Shown in pieces: positions 37,642-47,782 of a stretch of 63,436 nucleotides of DNA. The stretch lies in the NCBI RefSeq assembly GCF_005925345.1, contig NZ_SSHJ01000023.1, positions 1 to 63,436 of the forward strand, given 5' to 3'. The notes beneath the pieces are model-generated. The model was not told where the DNA came from. It was given only the letters and a program-made list of their open reading frames with translations, and ran no database searches. Position 1 is the first letter of the stretch; each line of letters starts with the position of its first letter. The position numbers and the translations under genes are program-made. This DNA comes from Pedobacter ureilyticus. GTDB lineage: Bacteria > Bacteroidota > Bacteroidia > Sphingobacteriales > Sphingobacteriaceae.

Positions 37642-38400
37642 CTAATCGTCACTTTTGTGCCCATATTCAGGGTGTGCACTAATGGCGAATTTATACTTAT
37701 CACCCCGATAGTAAGAGTACTCAATTTCTATCACCTTTCCATCATCGGCAAAAACAGCACTGTCAAGAACAAAAATAGCGATGTTGCTGGTTGTGCCAAA
37801 ATGGTTCTTATTGCTATTGGCTTCTAATATATCTGCGCTGAGCGTTTGCCTTATGTCGTTTATTTTGAGATTATATTGTTGCTCATAAGCTTTAAAATAA
37901 GATATTTCTGTGGATAAGGCGTCTATTTTTGGACATAGAGTTAACGAGATATATCTTGTTTCATCTTTCATTAATTCATCATCGGCGTAGCGAAGCTGGT
38001 GTACTTTTAGAACAGGCCCTTCAATAATTACGTGCCTTCCCACAATAGCGGCAGAAACGCCCTCATTCAAGATAGTTTTCTCTAAAATAATATTTTTTGG
38101 CGTAAGGCCTTCGGCCTTTAAGCTTTCGTTAAACCCTTTACGCGTCGAATCAATGGATCCTAAAGTGCGTACCAGCTGGTGTGTCGCTGTTCTATTTAGT
38201 ACAAAAGTACCTTTGCCTTTTATTCTCCTTACCCAACCTTTCGATTCTATCTCTAACAATGTTTTCCTCGCTGTGGTATTACTAATTTTATAGTTTTTAA
38301 TCAGTTCATTTTCAGAAGGGATTTTGTCTCCGGGAATTAATTCCCCCGATTTTATCTTTTTAATAATAGAATCGCTTATAGTTATAAACTTAGGTTTCAT
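37642..38400 (-). CDS. GntR/HutC-family regulator with UTRA domain
   Basis: 252 residues. N-terminal winged helix (about 1-72): DSIIKKIKSGELIPGDKIPSENELI, ISNTTARKTLLEIESKGWVRRIKGKGTFV. The C-terminal UTRA effector domain (about 90-245), with IIEGPVLKVHQLRYADDELM and ISLTLCPKIDAL, ends in IEIEYSYYRGDKYKF, the normal UTRA close that binds a small sugar or sugar phosphate. It is the most likely one-component sensor for the locus and one of two candidates to bind the CTTAACGCACTAAG sites. Those sites do not look like the usual HutC-type operator, so the pairing is uncertain. Confidence 0.88.
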   Translation of the reverse strand: MKPKFITISDSIIKKIKSGELIPGDKIPSENELIKNYKISNTTARKTLLEIESKGWVRRIKGKGTFVLNRTATHQLVRTLGSIDSTRKGFNESLKAEGLTPKNIILEKTILNEGVSAAIVGRHVIIEGPVLKVHQLRYADDELMKDETRYISLTLCPKIDALSTEISYFKAYEQQYNLKINDIRQTLSADILEANSNKNHFGTTSNIAIFVLDSAVFADDGKVIEIEYSYYRGDKYKFAISAHPEYGHKSDD

Positions 38401-38496
38401 TCGTTGAAGTAATGAAGAATTGGTTTTAGTTAGGATAAATATACTGTAAAAATACTAAGTTTTTTATCCTCAGATGGTTTTATGGCTTATTATTTA

Positions 38497-38557
38497 AAGG
38501 TTGCTGCCTTTAAATATCATATTATACATAAGATAATCTAAAGCGCACAGCAACCTT
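38497..38557. terminator. 10-bp inverted repeat between GH5 and GntR genes
   Basis: AAGGTTGCTG (38497-38506) and CAGCAACCTT (38548-38557) with a 41-nt loop. Could end the GH5 transcript or form part of the GntR promoter region. Confidence 0.3.
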
Positions 38558-38577
38558 ATATTAATACAATCAAAAAA

Positions 38578-39687
38578 TTATTTTTTACTATTGTTAAATT
38601 TGAACTTACCCTGCATCACATCCCTAAAAAATGCACCTTGATCCGTGGGCTCGTAATTCCAGTTTTTAATCATTTGTGGTACCCATACCGGGTCGAAAAC
38701 CCATACAGTAAATGAGATACCCTTCTTGTTAAAATAATTCATAATAGCAGGACCGTATTTGCCATCATCGTTCAGATTTTTGTCTTCGTCATTATCTTTC
38801 ATATAGCCAATTTCTGTGGCAAAAACAGGATAGTTATCGGCAACGTAACCAAAATCTTTTTCCCACTCGTCAACCCAAGGATATTTTCTTTTTCCTGGAT
38901 AGGGATGGGTTACATAGGCTATTCCGGGTCTTTCGATTGGTTTGAATTTTACAGGAGTAAGATCATAGGCCCAGTTAAAGCCTGCAACCAACGGTATGGC
39001 CTTATCGTTAAGGGAGTAGACTACATCTATCAACTGCTCCATCAGGTTCTTCCATTCGTCCCAAGTAACTCTGCCATATTGCCCATTGTATGTGGTAGGT
39101 TCATTAAAGAGTTCATAAAAAGCTACTGTTGGCACATCTTTATAATGGGCAGCAATAGTTCTCCAGAAATTGAATGTTTCCCTTTTCGTGGTATTGTGCA
39201 TGTCGTGCGCCAAAAGTTCTGTATGTAGATTTCCAATAGAATGCCAATCTATAATCACATACATGCCCAGTTCAGAACACCATTTTACAGCTTCATCTAA
39301 GAGTTTGATATACGCCTCAACGCCTCGTTGATGAAACGCAATGGGATGCACTGGGATACGGATAACATTGGTGCCCCAACTTTTAATCACTTCAAAATGT
39401 TTTCTGTTCCAATAGCCATCCTTAACTAATTTGTCTGGATCTGAAATCGAAAGACCTTTAAATACAATAACTTTTCCAGTTTCGTCTATAAAAGAATTTT
39501 CTTTTACCTTTATGAGATTTAACCTAGTGATATTAGGATATTGTTTAATAAAAGGTGTAATTCTGTTAATATACCACCATTCTTTTTTTGTTTCGTTGCT
39601 GGCTAAGCCAGGCTGCGCTTTTAACGTCAAACCAACAGTCCAAAATACAGTGAAGAGTAGCAAGGAGATTAAATTAAAATTTTTCAT
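38578..39687 (-). CDS. GH5 cellulase-family enzyme (second GH5 type)
   Basis: 369 residues with a signal peptide (MKNFNLISLLLFTVFWTVGLTLKAQ). GH5 barrel: VIVFKGLSISDPDKL, WGTNVIRIPVHP, YVIIDWHSIG, acid/base Glu196 in ELFNEPTTY, YVTHPYPG, nucleophile Glu292 in FATEIGYMKD, and VWVFDP. It differs clearly from the four paralogous GH5 domains elsewhere in the locus and resembles classical beta-1,4-glucanase/mannanase members. Probably periplasmic and acts on imported oligosaccharides. Transcribed in the same direction as the GntR gene downstream, with 177 bp between them. Confidence 0.83.
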   Translation of the reverse strand: MKNFNLISLLLFTVFWTVGLTLKAQPGLASNETKKEWWYINRITPFIKQYPNITRLNLIKVKENSFIDETGKVIVFKGLSISDPDKLVKDGYWNRKHFEVIKSWGTNVIRIPVHPIAFHQRGVEAYIKLLDEAVKWCSELGMYVIIDWHSIGNLHTELLAHDMHNTTKRETFNFWRTIAAHYKDVPTVAFYELFNEPTTYNGQYGRVTWDEWKNLMEQLIDVVYSLNDKAIPLVAGFNWAYDLTPVKFKPIERPGIAYVTHPYPGKRKYPWVDEWEKDFGYVADNYPVFATEIGYMKDNDEDKNLNDDGKYGPAIMNYFNKKGISFTVWVFDPVWVPQMIKNWNYEPTDQGAFFRDVMQGKFKFNNSKK

Positions 39688-39806
39688 ATCAATACATTTT
39701 TTTTAGCCCGAAAAATAAGCTTAGCAATATTTAAATAGTAGCTTATTTTTATCCATATATGATATTGATTTAGCTCTGATATATTTTCCTGCAAATACGA
39801 GCTGGC

Positions 39807-40688
39807 TTATATGAATATTCTATGTCCAGAATAGTTTTCCCGAAGTTCTTTGGGTGTGCAGTGTTTTTTCTTTTTAAACAATCTGTTGAAATTTGATATA
39901 TTATTGAAACCACATAAATAAGATATTTCTGTAATGGTATGGGTCGTATCAATTAACATTCTAGAAGCATGGCCAAGTCTGATTTCATTTAAAGAATTAA
40001 TGAATGTGTTACCCGTACGTTTCTTTATAAACCTACTGAACGATTCTTCGGTCATATTGGTCAGCTTGGCTAAATCTTTTAGTGATATTTCTTTATCATA
40101 GTTATTATTCATGAATTCGAATGCTTTTTCCAGTCTTCTACTGTTATGTTTAAGGTTGGCAGCATTCATAAAGCTAGAGTTAGATAGAAGAACCATACTT
40201 TTAGACATTGAAAGTTCATGAAGAATACTCAACAGTTCCAGAACAGAGTTAAAACCGTTAGAGTCTTTCAGTGCAATGAGCCTAGGCTGTATAGTATTTA
40301 TCATTTCCGGACTGAAGGAAATTCCACGTAAACTTTTTTCCAGCATATTTTTGATAAGAGTCATCTGATTCCTTTTCAAGAACTTTTCCTCGAAGAGGTC
40401 TTTATGCCACTGCATCGTAATCTCAGTTATTTCGGAATTACATTCGTGCGTAAGCCATACATGAGGGAGATTGGGTCCGATCAAAACAAGTTCTAAATCG
40501 CCAATGACATCAATATTGTCACCAACAATTCTTTTCGCTCCCTTAGCATTCAAAATTAGGTTCAACTCGTATTCCTCATGGAAATGTATCGGAAAATTAA
40601 ATTCTTTCTTTACCCTCGAAAAAATTGTAAAACAATCGTTTGGAGTAAGTGGGGTAATTTCTTTAATAATATTATTAATCGATGCCAT
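39807..40688 (-). CDS. AraC-family regulator with cupin sensor domain
   Basis: 293 residues. N-terminal cupin-like domain (about 15-100, NFPIHFHEEYELNLILNAKG, IGPNLPHVW), a linker, and a C-terminal AraC DNA-binding domain (about 185-290): LKDLAKLTNMTEESFSRFIKKR in the first helix-turn-helix and ITEISYLCGFNNISNFNRLFKK in the second. This is the layout of sugar-responsive AraC regulators. Divergent from the symporter operon, whose promoter carries both repeated motifs. The TTTGGnnAAAAAAGTAT motif, with a direct-repeat arrangement at 11999 and 12052, suits an AraC protein. That link is inference. Confidence 0.88.
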   Translation of the reverse strand: MASINNIIKEITPLTPNDCFTIFSRVKKEFNFPIHFHEEYELNLILNAKGAKRIVGDNIDVIGDLELVLIGPNLPHVWLTHECNSEITEITMQWHKDLFEEKFLKRNQMTLIKNMLEKSLRGISFSPEMINTIQPRLIALKDSNGFNSVLELLSILHELSMSKSMVLLSNSSFMNAANLKHNSRRLEKAFEFMNNNYDKEISLKDLAKLTNMTEESFSRFIKKRTGNTFINSLNEIRLGHASRMLIDTTHTITEISYLCGFNNISNFNRLFKKKKHCTPKELRENYSGHRIFI

Positions 40689-40815
40689 AGAATAATTGTA
40701 TATGATATTAGTAGTTTTCTAGACAGTGTAAAGCATTAAAGAAAAACAGAATGAAACTGCTCTTTTATAAATAAATGGACTTTAACGTTTGGTTAAAGGT
40801 AAGCTAATTTATTAA

Positions 40816-40829
40816 CTTAACGCACTAAG
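40816..40829. promoter_or_regulatory. CTTAACGCACTAAG operator-like site 4
   Basis: Identical over 14 bp to the site before susC (14332-14345), 26 kb away. Confidence 0.55.
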
Positions 40830-40961
40830 TTATATGGTTTTTTTATCATAATTGATACTATCGTGACATCTCTAAAGCCAAATGAGTGCAGATCCTCTAA
40901 ATCATCGGTAGAAATAGATCTTAATAAGCTTTTCAGCAAGAGAGATAGGAATTATATGTTA

Positions 40962-40978
40962 TTTGGGTAAAAAAGTAT
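40962..40978 (+). promoter_or_regulatory. TTTGGnnAAAAAAGTAT motif, copy 4
   Basis: Reads TTTGGGTAAAAAAGTAT, about 115 bp before the symporter start. Confidence 0.5.
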
Positions 40979-41094
40979 TTGTCTTATGCCCATTTTATTA
41001 ATGAAATTTACCCCATTGAAATTACACATGTAAAGCCGCTTCTAGTTGCTATATGCCGTATAATTATTGTTTAACCGGATAAAAACCTACACAA

Positions 41095-42921
41095 TTGAAA
41101 CTACAACTAATAGATATTGCGATCGTTATCTCTTACCTAGTAATGATGGTATTGATAGGATGGTACTACAAAAATAAAGCCAGGCAAAATAAAGAAAGTT
41201 ACTTGATGGGGGGTAAGAAACTGCCCTGGTATATGTTGGGTTTAAGTGATGCCAGTGATATGTTTGATATCAGTGGAACGATGTGGATGATATCACTTTG
41301 TTTTGTTTATGGAATGAAGAGTATTTGGATACCTTGGTTATGGCCAGTTTTTAACCAAGTATTCAATATGATGTTTCTTTCCAAGTGGCTACGTCGTTCT
41401 AATGCCAATACCGGAGCAGAGTGGTTGGCTACCCGTTTCGGACTTACAGGAACGGGAGTTAAAGCTTCACATAATATCGTAGTAGCATTTGCCATTATCA
41501 GCTGTCTGGGTTTCTTAGCTTATGGTTTTATTGGATTAGGTAAGTTTATAGAGGTTTTTGTGCCATGGGATTTGGTCAGTGGTTACATCCCTTTTGATAT
41601 TCCACCGCAATATGTTGCACATTTTTATGGTATCATATTTACCCTTTTTGCCATGTTCTACTCCATATTGGGGGGTATGCATAGTATTGTGGTAGGTGAT
41701 TTTATCAAATATATGATTATGACGATAGGTTGTATAGCTATTGCCGTAATTGCTTATTTACATCTGCAAGACAAAACCCTTAATGTACCGAAGGGTTGGT
41801 TCGATCCATTTTTTGGGTGGAAACTGGACTTGGACTGGTCTAATATCCTCCCGTCAGCCAACAAGAAAATAGAAGATGACGGATTTGGATTGTTTGGCAT
41901 ATTCTTTATGATGATGCTCTTCAAAGGTTTTTTTGCGAGCTTGGCTGGGCCTTCGCCAAGTTACGATATGCAGAAGGTATTGTCTACAAAGTCGCCCAAA
42001 GAGGCATCTAAAATGACGGGCTTTGTATCACTTGTTCTGCTACCGGTTAGATATTCCATGATTATTGGCTTAACTGTATTGGCCTTGTTATACTTTAATG
42101 AAATGGGCATCAGCACACCTCAAGGAACCGATTTTGAACGTATATTGCCTGCGGCTATCAATAACTTTTTGCCTGTTGGGATTTTAGGTCTGGTTCTTAC
42201 GGGGTTATTAGGTGCCTTTATGGGAACCTTTTCGGGTACTTTAAATGCTGCACAGGCATACATTGTTAATGATGTATACCTAAAATATGTAAACCCTAAG
42301 GCTTCGACTAAGAAAATTATCAGTATGAACTACATTGTAGGTGTACTGGTCGTTATTGTAGGTGTTGTGCTTGGCTTTTTCGCTAAAGATGTAAACAGCA
42401 TTCTGCAATGGATAGTTGGCGCACTATACGGTGGCTACATTGCTTCTAACATGTTAAAGTGGTACTGGTGGCGCTTTAACGCTAATGGCTTTTTCTGGGG
42501 AATGGCCTCGGGAATCGCTGCAGCATTAATATTTCCCTTTATATTCGATGGTATTTTACCATTGTACGTATGGCCTTTATTATTTGTAATCTCTTTAATA
42601 GGCTCTATTGTGGGTACCTATGCCGCTCCAGCAACAGATGTAGAAATATTAAAAGCTTTTTATTCAAATGTAAAACCATGGGGTTTTTGGAAACCAGTGC
42701 ATGATTTGGTAATCAAAGAAAATCCGTTTTTTAAGCCAAACAAACGCTTCAAGCTAGATATGTTCAATGTATCGCTGGGTATTATAGCGCAGTGCTGTTT
42801 AACGTTGGTACCTATGTATCTGGTGATGTGGATGAAACTTCCATTACTTATAGTGCTGCTCATATTAGCAGTAATCATTATCATCTTAAAAAGAACATGG
42901 TGGAATAAATTAGAAGATTAG
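41095..42921 (+). CDS. Sodium/solute symporter (SSS family)
   Basis: 608 residues with 13 or more membrane segments. Start codon TTG 41095 is preferred because the first ATG in frame (41141) would remove the beginning of the first membrane helix ([20 protein letters not shown]). SSS features: [56 protein letters not shown], and [24 protein letters not shown]. An inner-membrane, Na+-driven importer of a sugar or oligosaccharide. First gene of the operon with GH130 and the rhamnose enzymes, under both shared motifs. Its cargo is probably a disaccharide for GH130 or L-rhamnose. Confidence 0.85.
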   Translation: MKLQLIDIAIVISYLVMMVLIGWYYKNKARQNKESYLMGGKKLPWYMLGLSDASDMFDISGTMWMISLCFVYGMKSIWIPWLWPVFNQVFNMMFLSKWLRRSNANTGAEWLATRFGLTGTGVKASHNIVVAFAIISCLGFLAYGFIGLGKFIEVFVPWDLVSGYIPFDIPPQYVAHFYGIIFTLFAMFYSILGGMHSIVVGDFIKYMIMTIGCIAIAVIAYLHLQDKTLNVPKGWFDPFFGWKLDLDWSNILPSANKKIEDDGFGLFGIFFMMMLFKGFFASLAGPSPSYDMQKVLSTKSPKEASKMTGFVSLVLLPVRYSMIIGLTVLALLYFNEMGISTPQGTDFERILPAAINNFLPVGILGLVLTGLLGAFMGTFSGTLNAAQAYIVNDVYLKYVNPKASTKKIISMNYIVGVLVVIVGVVLGFFAKDVNSILQWIVGALYGGYIASNMLKWYWWRFNANGFFWGMASGIAAALIFPFIFDGILPLYVWPLLFVISLIGSIVGTYAAPATDVEILKAFYSNVKPWGFWKPVHDLVIKENPFFKPNKRFKLDMFNVSLGIIAQCCLTLVPMYLVMWMKLPLLIVLLILAVIIIILKRTWWNKLED

Positions 42922-42949
42922 TAAGATAAAGACACAATTAGATAATATT

Positions 42950-44134
42950 ATGAATTTGTATTTTGATAAGCGGCTTAATGAATTGAGGCAATCTTATTTT
43001 GAAAGAATAACAGCACAAAATCAGGTAGAGAAATTGGGTAATGGTGTATTTGAACGCTATCAAAATCCTATTCTTACAGCAGCTCATACCCCTTTAAGTT
43101 GGCGCTATGATTTAAATGCCGAAACTAATCCTTTCTTAATGGAGAGGTTTGGTATCAACGCTACCTTTAATGCCGGAGCCATCTTGTTCAATGGTAACTT
43201 TGTTTTGGTAGTAAGAGTAGAGGGCCACGACCGCAAATCGTTTTTTGCAGTGGCCGAGAGTTACAACGGTATTGATAATTTTAAATTTTGGGAATACCCA
43301 ATAATTATCCCCGAAACAGATGAACCCGATACCAACGTATATGATATGCGGTTGGTTAGGCACGAAGACGGCTGGATTTACGGTCTGTTTTGTACCGAAA
43401 GAAGAGATAAATCAGCTCCAGAAGGTGACCAGTCTGCCGCAGTTGCACAATGTGGCATAGTAAGAACAAAAGACCTTAAACACTGGGATAGACTGCCAGA
43501 TTTGAAAACACCATCTCCTCAACAGCGTAATGTTGTATTGCATCCAGAATTTGTAGATGGAAAATATGCATTTTATACCCGTCCGCAAGATAGTTTTATC
43601 GAAGCTGGCAAGGGAGGGGGAATAGGATTTGGTGTGTGTGATGATATAGAGAATCCAGTAATATCCGTAGAAAAGGTAATAGATAAAAAGGTTTATCATA
43701 CCGTTTACGAAGGAAAAAATGGGTTAGGCCCAGCACCAATAAAAACGGAGAAAGGCTGGCTACATTTGGCTCATGGTGTGCGCAATACCGCGGCTGGTTT
43801 GCGTTATGTGCTATATATGTTTATGACAGATTTACACGACATTAAAAAAGTGATTTATAAACCTGCTGGATACTTTATGGCACCAGAAGGTGAAGAGCGC
43901 ATAGGGGATGTTTCTAATGTATTGTTCAGCAACGGCTGGATAGTGGACGAACAAAACAACGTCTACATCTATTATGCATCATCAGATACCAGAATGCACG
44001 TAGCCACAAGCTCTATAGAAAGGTTATTAGATTATGTAACCAATACGCCTGAAGATGGTTTACGATCTGCTGAATCAGTAAAAACAATTTCTAAAATAGT
44101 GTCGAATAACGCTAATGTTAACATTCAACAGTAA
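42950..44134 (+). CDS. GH130 mannosyl-glucose phosphorylase-like enzyme
   Basis: 394 residues, no signal peptide, cytoplasmic. GH130 five-bladed propeller: [61 protein letters not shown], then TNVYDMRLV with the catalytic Asp132, and [21 protein letters not shown]. The N-terminal signature and Asp position match subgroup 1, whose characterised member is 4-O-beta-D-mannosyl-D-glucose phosphorylase, which converts Man-Glc plus phosphate to mannose-1-phosphate and glucose. This points to a mannose- and glucose-containing backbone (glucomannan-like, or epimerised mannobiose). No cellobiose 2-epimerase gene is present in the window, which favours a naturally mixed backbone. Confidence 0.85.
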   Translation: MNLYFDKRLNELRQSYFERITAQNQVEKLGNGVFERYQNPILTAAHTPLSWRYDLNAETNPFLMERFGINATFNAGAILFNGNFVLVVRVEGHDRKSFFAVAESYNGIDNFKFWEYPIIIPETDEPDTNVYDMRLVRHEDGWIYGLFCTERRDKSAPEGDQSAAVAQCGIVRTKDLKHWDRLPDLKTPSPQQRNVVLHPEFVDGKYAFYTRPQDSFIEAGKGGGIGFGVCDDIENPVISVEKVIDKKVYHTVYEGKNGLGPAPIKTEKGWLHLAHGVRNTAAGLRYVLYMFMTDLHDIKKVIYKPAGYFMAPEGEERIGDVSNVLFSNGWIVDEQNNVYIYYASSDTRMHVATSSIERLLDYVTNTPEDGLRSAESVKTISKIVSNNANVNIQQ

Positions 44135-44264
44135 ACATAGGCTTGCTTAAGTTTTATAGGTGCTTAATATTTAAGGTATCTAGCTATGATATGTCATTTA
44201 TTGACAGAAGTTTTCCTTCTAGCCGAGGGAATTAATGAAATAAAGAATATTAAAATATACTGCA

Positions 44265-46385
44265 ATGGCTGTTAAAGAAACGAATTACAATTACGTAAGT
44301 TATTTATGGGATGAAGAAGAAGCAGCGAATATGGCTGGCGATGAGGTGGCATTATTGATTTATCGTTCAAACCTATTAGGTGCTGATTTGCGCCTGACCA
44401 ATTACGGTGGGGGAAATACCTCCTGCAAGGTTAACCAAATTGACCCACTTACTGGGCTGGAAACGGAAGTAATGTGGGTAAAAGGCTCCGGAGGTGACCT
44501 TGGCACTCTTAAGAAAAGCGGTCTGGCAGCGTTGTACGTGGATAGGCTGCGCAGCCTAAAAAATATATACAGAGGAGTGGAGCATGAAGACGAAATGGTG
44601 GCGCTGTTCAACCATTGCATCTATGATCTTGATTCAAAGGCCCCTTCTATCGATACGCCATTGCACGGTTTCCTGCCGTTTAAACATATTGACCATCTAC
44701 ACCCAGATGCGGCTATTGCCATTGCAGCAGCAAAGGACGGAAAAAAAATTACCGAAGAATTGTTTGGGGGCACTGTGGGTTGGGTAGAATGGAAAAAACC
44801 AGGTTTTGAGCTAGGATTGCAACTAAAGGCTTGTCTAGACGCAAATCCGGGTATTCGAGGTATCATGTTGGGTTCCCATGGACTTTTTACTTGGGGCGAT
44901 ACGGCCTACGAAAGCTATGTAAGCACTCTTGATGTAATTGAAAAATGTTCTGAATATCTAAACCAAAACTATGGCAGGAAAGGTCCAATATTTGGTGGTC
45001 AGAAAATAGAAAGCCAATCAGAAGAAATTAGAAAAAAACAAGCTGCGGCAATTGCTCCAACCTTAAGAGGGCTATGTTCTACAAAACAGCAGATGATTGG
45101 TCATTTTACTGATGATGTTAGGGTATTGGAATTTATCAACTCAAATGACCTTTCACGTTTGGCTCCAATGGGTACAAGCTGTCCAGACCATTTTTTGCGT
45201 ACTAAAATCAGTCCTTTGGTGCTAGAACTGGATTCGGATGCAGATTTGTCTGACGCAGCTTCCATCAGAGCCTCGTTAACTCCTTCCTTTGAAGCTTATA
45301 GGCAAATGTATACAAATTACTATGAAACATGTAAGCATCCGGACAGTCCAACTATTCGAGATACCAATCCGGTAGTAATTCTATACCCTGGAATTGGAAT
45401 GTTCACTTTTGCCAAAGATAAGCAAACGGCTAGGGTAGCAGCAGAATTTTATATCAATGCCATTAATGTGATGAAAGGTGCGGAGGCAGTTTCAGAATAT
45501 ACTTCACTACCTCATCAAGAAGCTTTTAATATAGAGTATTGGTTGTTGGAAGAAGCCAAACTACAACGTATGCCAAAGCCAAAACCATTAACAGGCAAAA
45601 TCGCATTGGTTACCGGAAGCGCCGGTGGTATTGGGAAGGCAATTGCGAAGAAGTTTGCCTCAGAAGGTGCTGTTGTAGTATTAAACGATATGAATGCCGA
45701 CCGATTGGAAGGAACAGTAAGTGAATTTGAAACACAGTTCGGGAAAGATACAGTGGCTTCTGTAACATTGAATGTAACCCACTCTGCTGATATTGAACTG
45801 GCTTTTACAAAGGCTGCACTTGCTTTTGGCGGTATTGATATCGTGGTTAACAATGCTGGTATTTCCATATCCAAAACCATTGCAGACCATACCGAAAAAG
45901 ATTGGGATTTACTGTATGATGTATTGGTAAAGGGACAATTTTTTATTACTCAGGCAGCATCTAATATGATGAAAAAGCAAGGTACAGGTGGCGACATAAT
46001 TAATGTGGTGAGCAAGAATGCCTTGGTAAGTGGTCCAAATAATGCTGGCTATGGTAGTGCAAAGGCTGCACAGTTACACTTGAGCAGGTTGAACGCTGCA
46101 GAACTGGGTGCCGATGGTATCAGAGTGAACGCGGTAAATCCAGATGCGGTGATTAGCGACAGCAACATTTGGGCAGGTGGCTGGGCAGAAGGGAGGGCGA
46201 AAGCCTACGGGGTTACAGTGGAGGAACTGCCAGCATATTACGCTAAGCGTACATTGCTTAACCAAATCATATTGCCAGAAGATATAGCCAATGCTTGTTT
46301 TGCATTTGTTGGGGGGCTAATGAACAAATCTACTGGGAATATGCTAAATGTAGATGGTGGTGTGGCCATGGCTTTTGTAAGATAA
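44265..46385 (+). CDS. rhaEW: Bifunctional rhamnulose-1-phosphate aldolase / lactaldehyde dehydrogenase
   Basis: 706 residues, two enzymes on one chain. N-terminal class II aldolase-like domain (about 20-430): TNYGGGNTSCKV, GSGGDLGTLKKSGL, metal-binding HIDHLHPDA (141-149), and His205 in LGSHGLFTWGD. C-terminal short-chain dehydrogenase (about 443-706): TGSAGGIGKAIA (450-461, NAD-binding), NNAGIS, and YGSAKAA (catalytic Tyr and Lys). Domain order and length match RhaEW of bacterial L-rhamnose pathways: cleavage of L-rhamnulose-1-phosphate to DHAP and L-lactaldehyde, then oxidation of the latter to L-lactate. The isomerase, kinase and L-lactate dehydrogenase genes follow in the same direction. 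Confidence 0.88.
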   Translation: MAVKETNYNYVSYLWDEEEAANMAGDEVALLIYRSNLLGADLRLTNYGGGNTSCKVNQIDPLTGLETEVMWVKGSGGDLGTLKKSGLAALYVDRLRSLKNIYRGVEHEDEMVALFNHCIYDLDSKAPSIDTPLHGFLPFKHIDHLHPDAAIAIAAAKDGKKITEELFGGTVGWVEWKKPGFELGLQLKACLDANPGIRGIMLGSHGLFTWGDTAYESYVSTLDVIEKCSEYLNQNYGRKGPIFGGQKIESQSEEIRKKQAAAIAPTLRGLCSTKQQMIGHFTDDVRVLEFINSNDLSRLAPMGTSCPDHFLRTKISPLVLELDSDADLSDAASIRASLTPSFEAYRQMYTNYYETCKHPDSPTIRDTNPVVILYPGIGMFTFAKDKQTARVAAEFYINAINVMKGAEAVSEYTSLPHQEAFNIEYWLLEEAKLQRMPKPKPLTGKIALVTGSAGGIGKAIAKKFASEGAVVVLNDMNADRLEGTVSEFETQFGKDTVASVTLNVTHSADIELAFTKAALAFGGIDIVVNNAGISISKTIADHTEKDWDLLYDVLVKGQFFITQAASNMMKKQGTGGDIINVVSKNALVSGPNNAGYGSAKAAQLHLSRLNAAELGADGIRVNAVNPDAVISDSNIWAGGWAEGRAKAYGVTVEELPAYYAKRTLLNQIILPEDIANACFAFVGGLMNKSTGNMLNVDGGVAMAFVR

Positions 46386-46495
46386 TTCTAAGAATTATTC
46401 TGTGAGCCTGCCAACATATCTACATGGTTTGTTGGTTTCTTCAAAGCAAACAAGTACACAATTTCGTGGATATTACCTTAATCAATCAAAACCAC

Positions 46496-47779
46496 ATGAA
46501 TATTGAACAAAAACATATTGCACAACATAACGATTCGTTAATATCTGCCCATAATCGAAAGCTAGCGTATCTAAAGGAAGATTTTCCCCAGCATGATTTA
46601 GAAAGAGCAATACAGAAACTGGTGGATTTTCAAATTGCTATTCCAAGTTGGGCTCTTGGGACGGGGGGAACGCGTTTTGGGAGATTTTCCATCATCGGCG
46701 GCGAGCCAAGAAACATCGAAGAGAAAATTGAAGATGTTGGATTGCTGCACCAGTTGAATGCTTCTAGTGGTGCAATATCACTTCATATCCCTTGGGACAT
46801 TCCACAGGATGTGGCAAAGATAAAGGAGGTCGCTGGTCGGTTTGGTCTTGCCTTTGATGCCGTGAACTCAAATACGTTCCAAGATCAGCGAGATGCTGCC
46901 CACAGCTATAAATTTGGTTCGCTGCAACATGTAGACAAAGCGGTAAGGCAACAAGCTATAGCCCACAACATAGAGGTAATTAAGCAGGGCGATAAATTAG
47001 GGTCAAAAGCGTTGACGGTATGGCTGGCAGATGGTTCTTGTTTTCCAGGACAGCTTAATTTTAGAAGAGCCTTTGAAAACACCTTACAGAGCTTGGAAGA
47101 AATATATGTACAATTGCCGCCAGACTGGAAAATGTTTGTAGAATATAAGGCCTTTGAACCCAACTTTTATTCCACCACTATTGGAGATTGGGGACAATCC
47201 TTATTATTAGCCAGTAAATTGGGTAATCAGGCATATACTTTGGTTGATTTAGGTCATCATTTGCCCAATGCAAACATCGAGCAAATCGTTTCCTTATTGC
47301 TAATGGAAGGTAAACTGGGAGGCTTCCACTTTAACGACTCTAAATATGGAGATGATGATTTGACCACGGGCAGCATTAAGCCTTATCAGCTTTTCTTAAT
47401 CTTTAATGAATTGGTAGAAGGAATGGATGCAAGAGAAATGAACCACGCTAAAGACTTGGGATGGATGATTGATGCCTCCCATAATGTAAAAGACCCTTTA
47501 GAAGACTTACTACAATCGGTAGAGGCAATAATGCTTGCTTATGCGCAGGCACTAATGGTGGATAGACCAGCTTTAAATAGTGCCCAGCAACGGAACGATG
47601 TGGTACGGGCACAGGAGATACTTCAGCATACTTTCAGAACAGACTTTAGACCCTTAGTTGCCGAGGCAAGATTGCGAGCGAATGCCGCTTTGTCGCCATT
47701 GGCACTTTATAGAGATTTGGATTATCGCAATCAATTGATTCGAAAAAGAGGTAAGAATACAACCTCTACAGGACTTTAG
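46496..47779 (+). CDS. rhaI: L-rhamnose isomerase (RhaI type)
   Basis: 427 residues from ATG 46496; a longer frame from 46424 reads MVCWFLQSKQ and lacks homology. TIM-barrel sugar isomerase of the Pseudomonas-type L-rhamnose isomerase family: PSWALGTGGTRFGRF, HIPWDIPQD, FDAVNSNTFQDQ, VWLADGSCFPGQLNFRRA, FVEYKAFEPNFYST, LVDLGHHLPNANIEQIVS, and FHFNDSKYGDDDLTTG carry the expected metal-binding Glu, Asp and His. Converts L-rhamnose to L-rhamnulose. Second catabolic gene of the operon; the kinase starts 3 bp after its stop. Confidence 0.88.
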   Translation: MNIEQKHIAQHNDSLISAHNRKLAYLKEDFPQHDLERAIQKLVDFQIAIPSWALGTGGTRFGRFSIIGGEPRNIEEKIEDVGLLHQLNASSGAISLHIPWDIPQDVAKIKEVAGRFGLAFDAVNSNTFQDQRDAAHSYKFGSLQHVDKAVRQQAIAHNIEVIKQGDKLGSKALTVWLADGSCFPGQLNFRRAFENTLQSLEEIYVQLPPDWKMFVEYKAFEPNFYSTTIGDWGQSLLLASKLGNQAYTLVDLGHHLPNANIEQIVSLLLMEGKLGGFHFNDSKYGDDDLTTGSIKPYQLFLIFNELVEGMDAREMNHAKDLGWMIDASHNVKDPLEDLLQSVEAIMLAYAQALMVDRPALNSAQQRNDVVRAQEILQHTFRTDFRPLVAEARLRANAALSPLALYRDLDYRNQLIRKRGKNTTSTGL

Positions 47780-47782
47780 CGC

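Larger units (their letters stand above)
40689..41094. other. Divergent promoter region, AraC / symporter operon
   Basis: 406 bp with no gene. Carries the operator-like site 4 (40816-40829) and a TTTGGGTAAAAAAGTAT motif (40962-40978). Confidence 0.55.
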
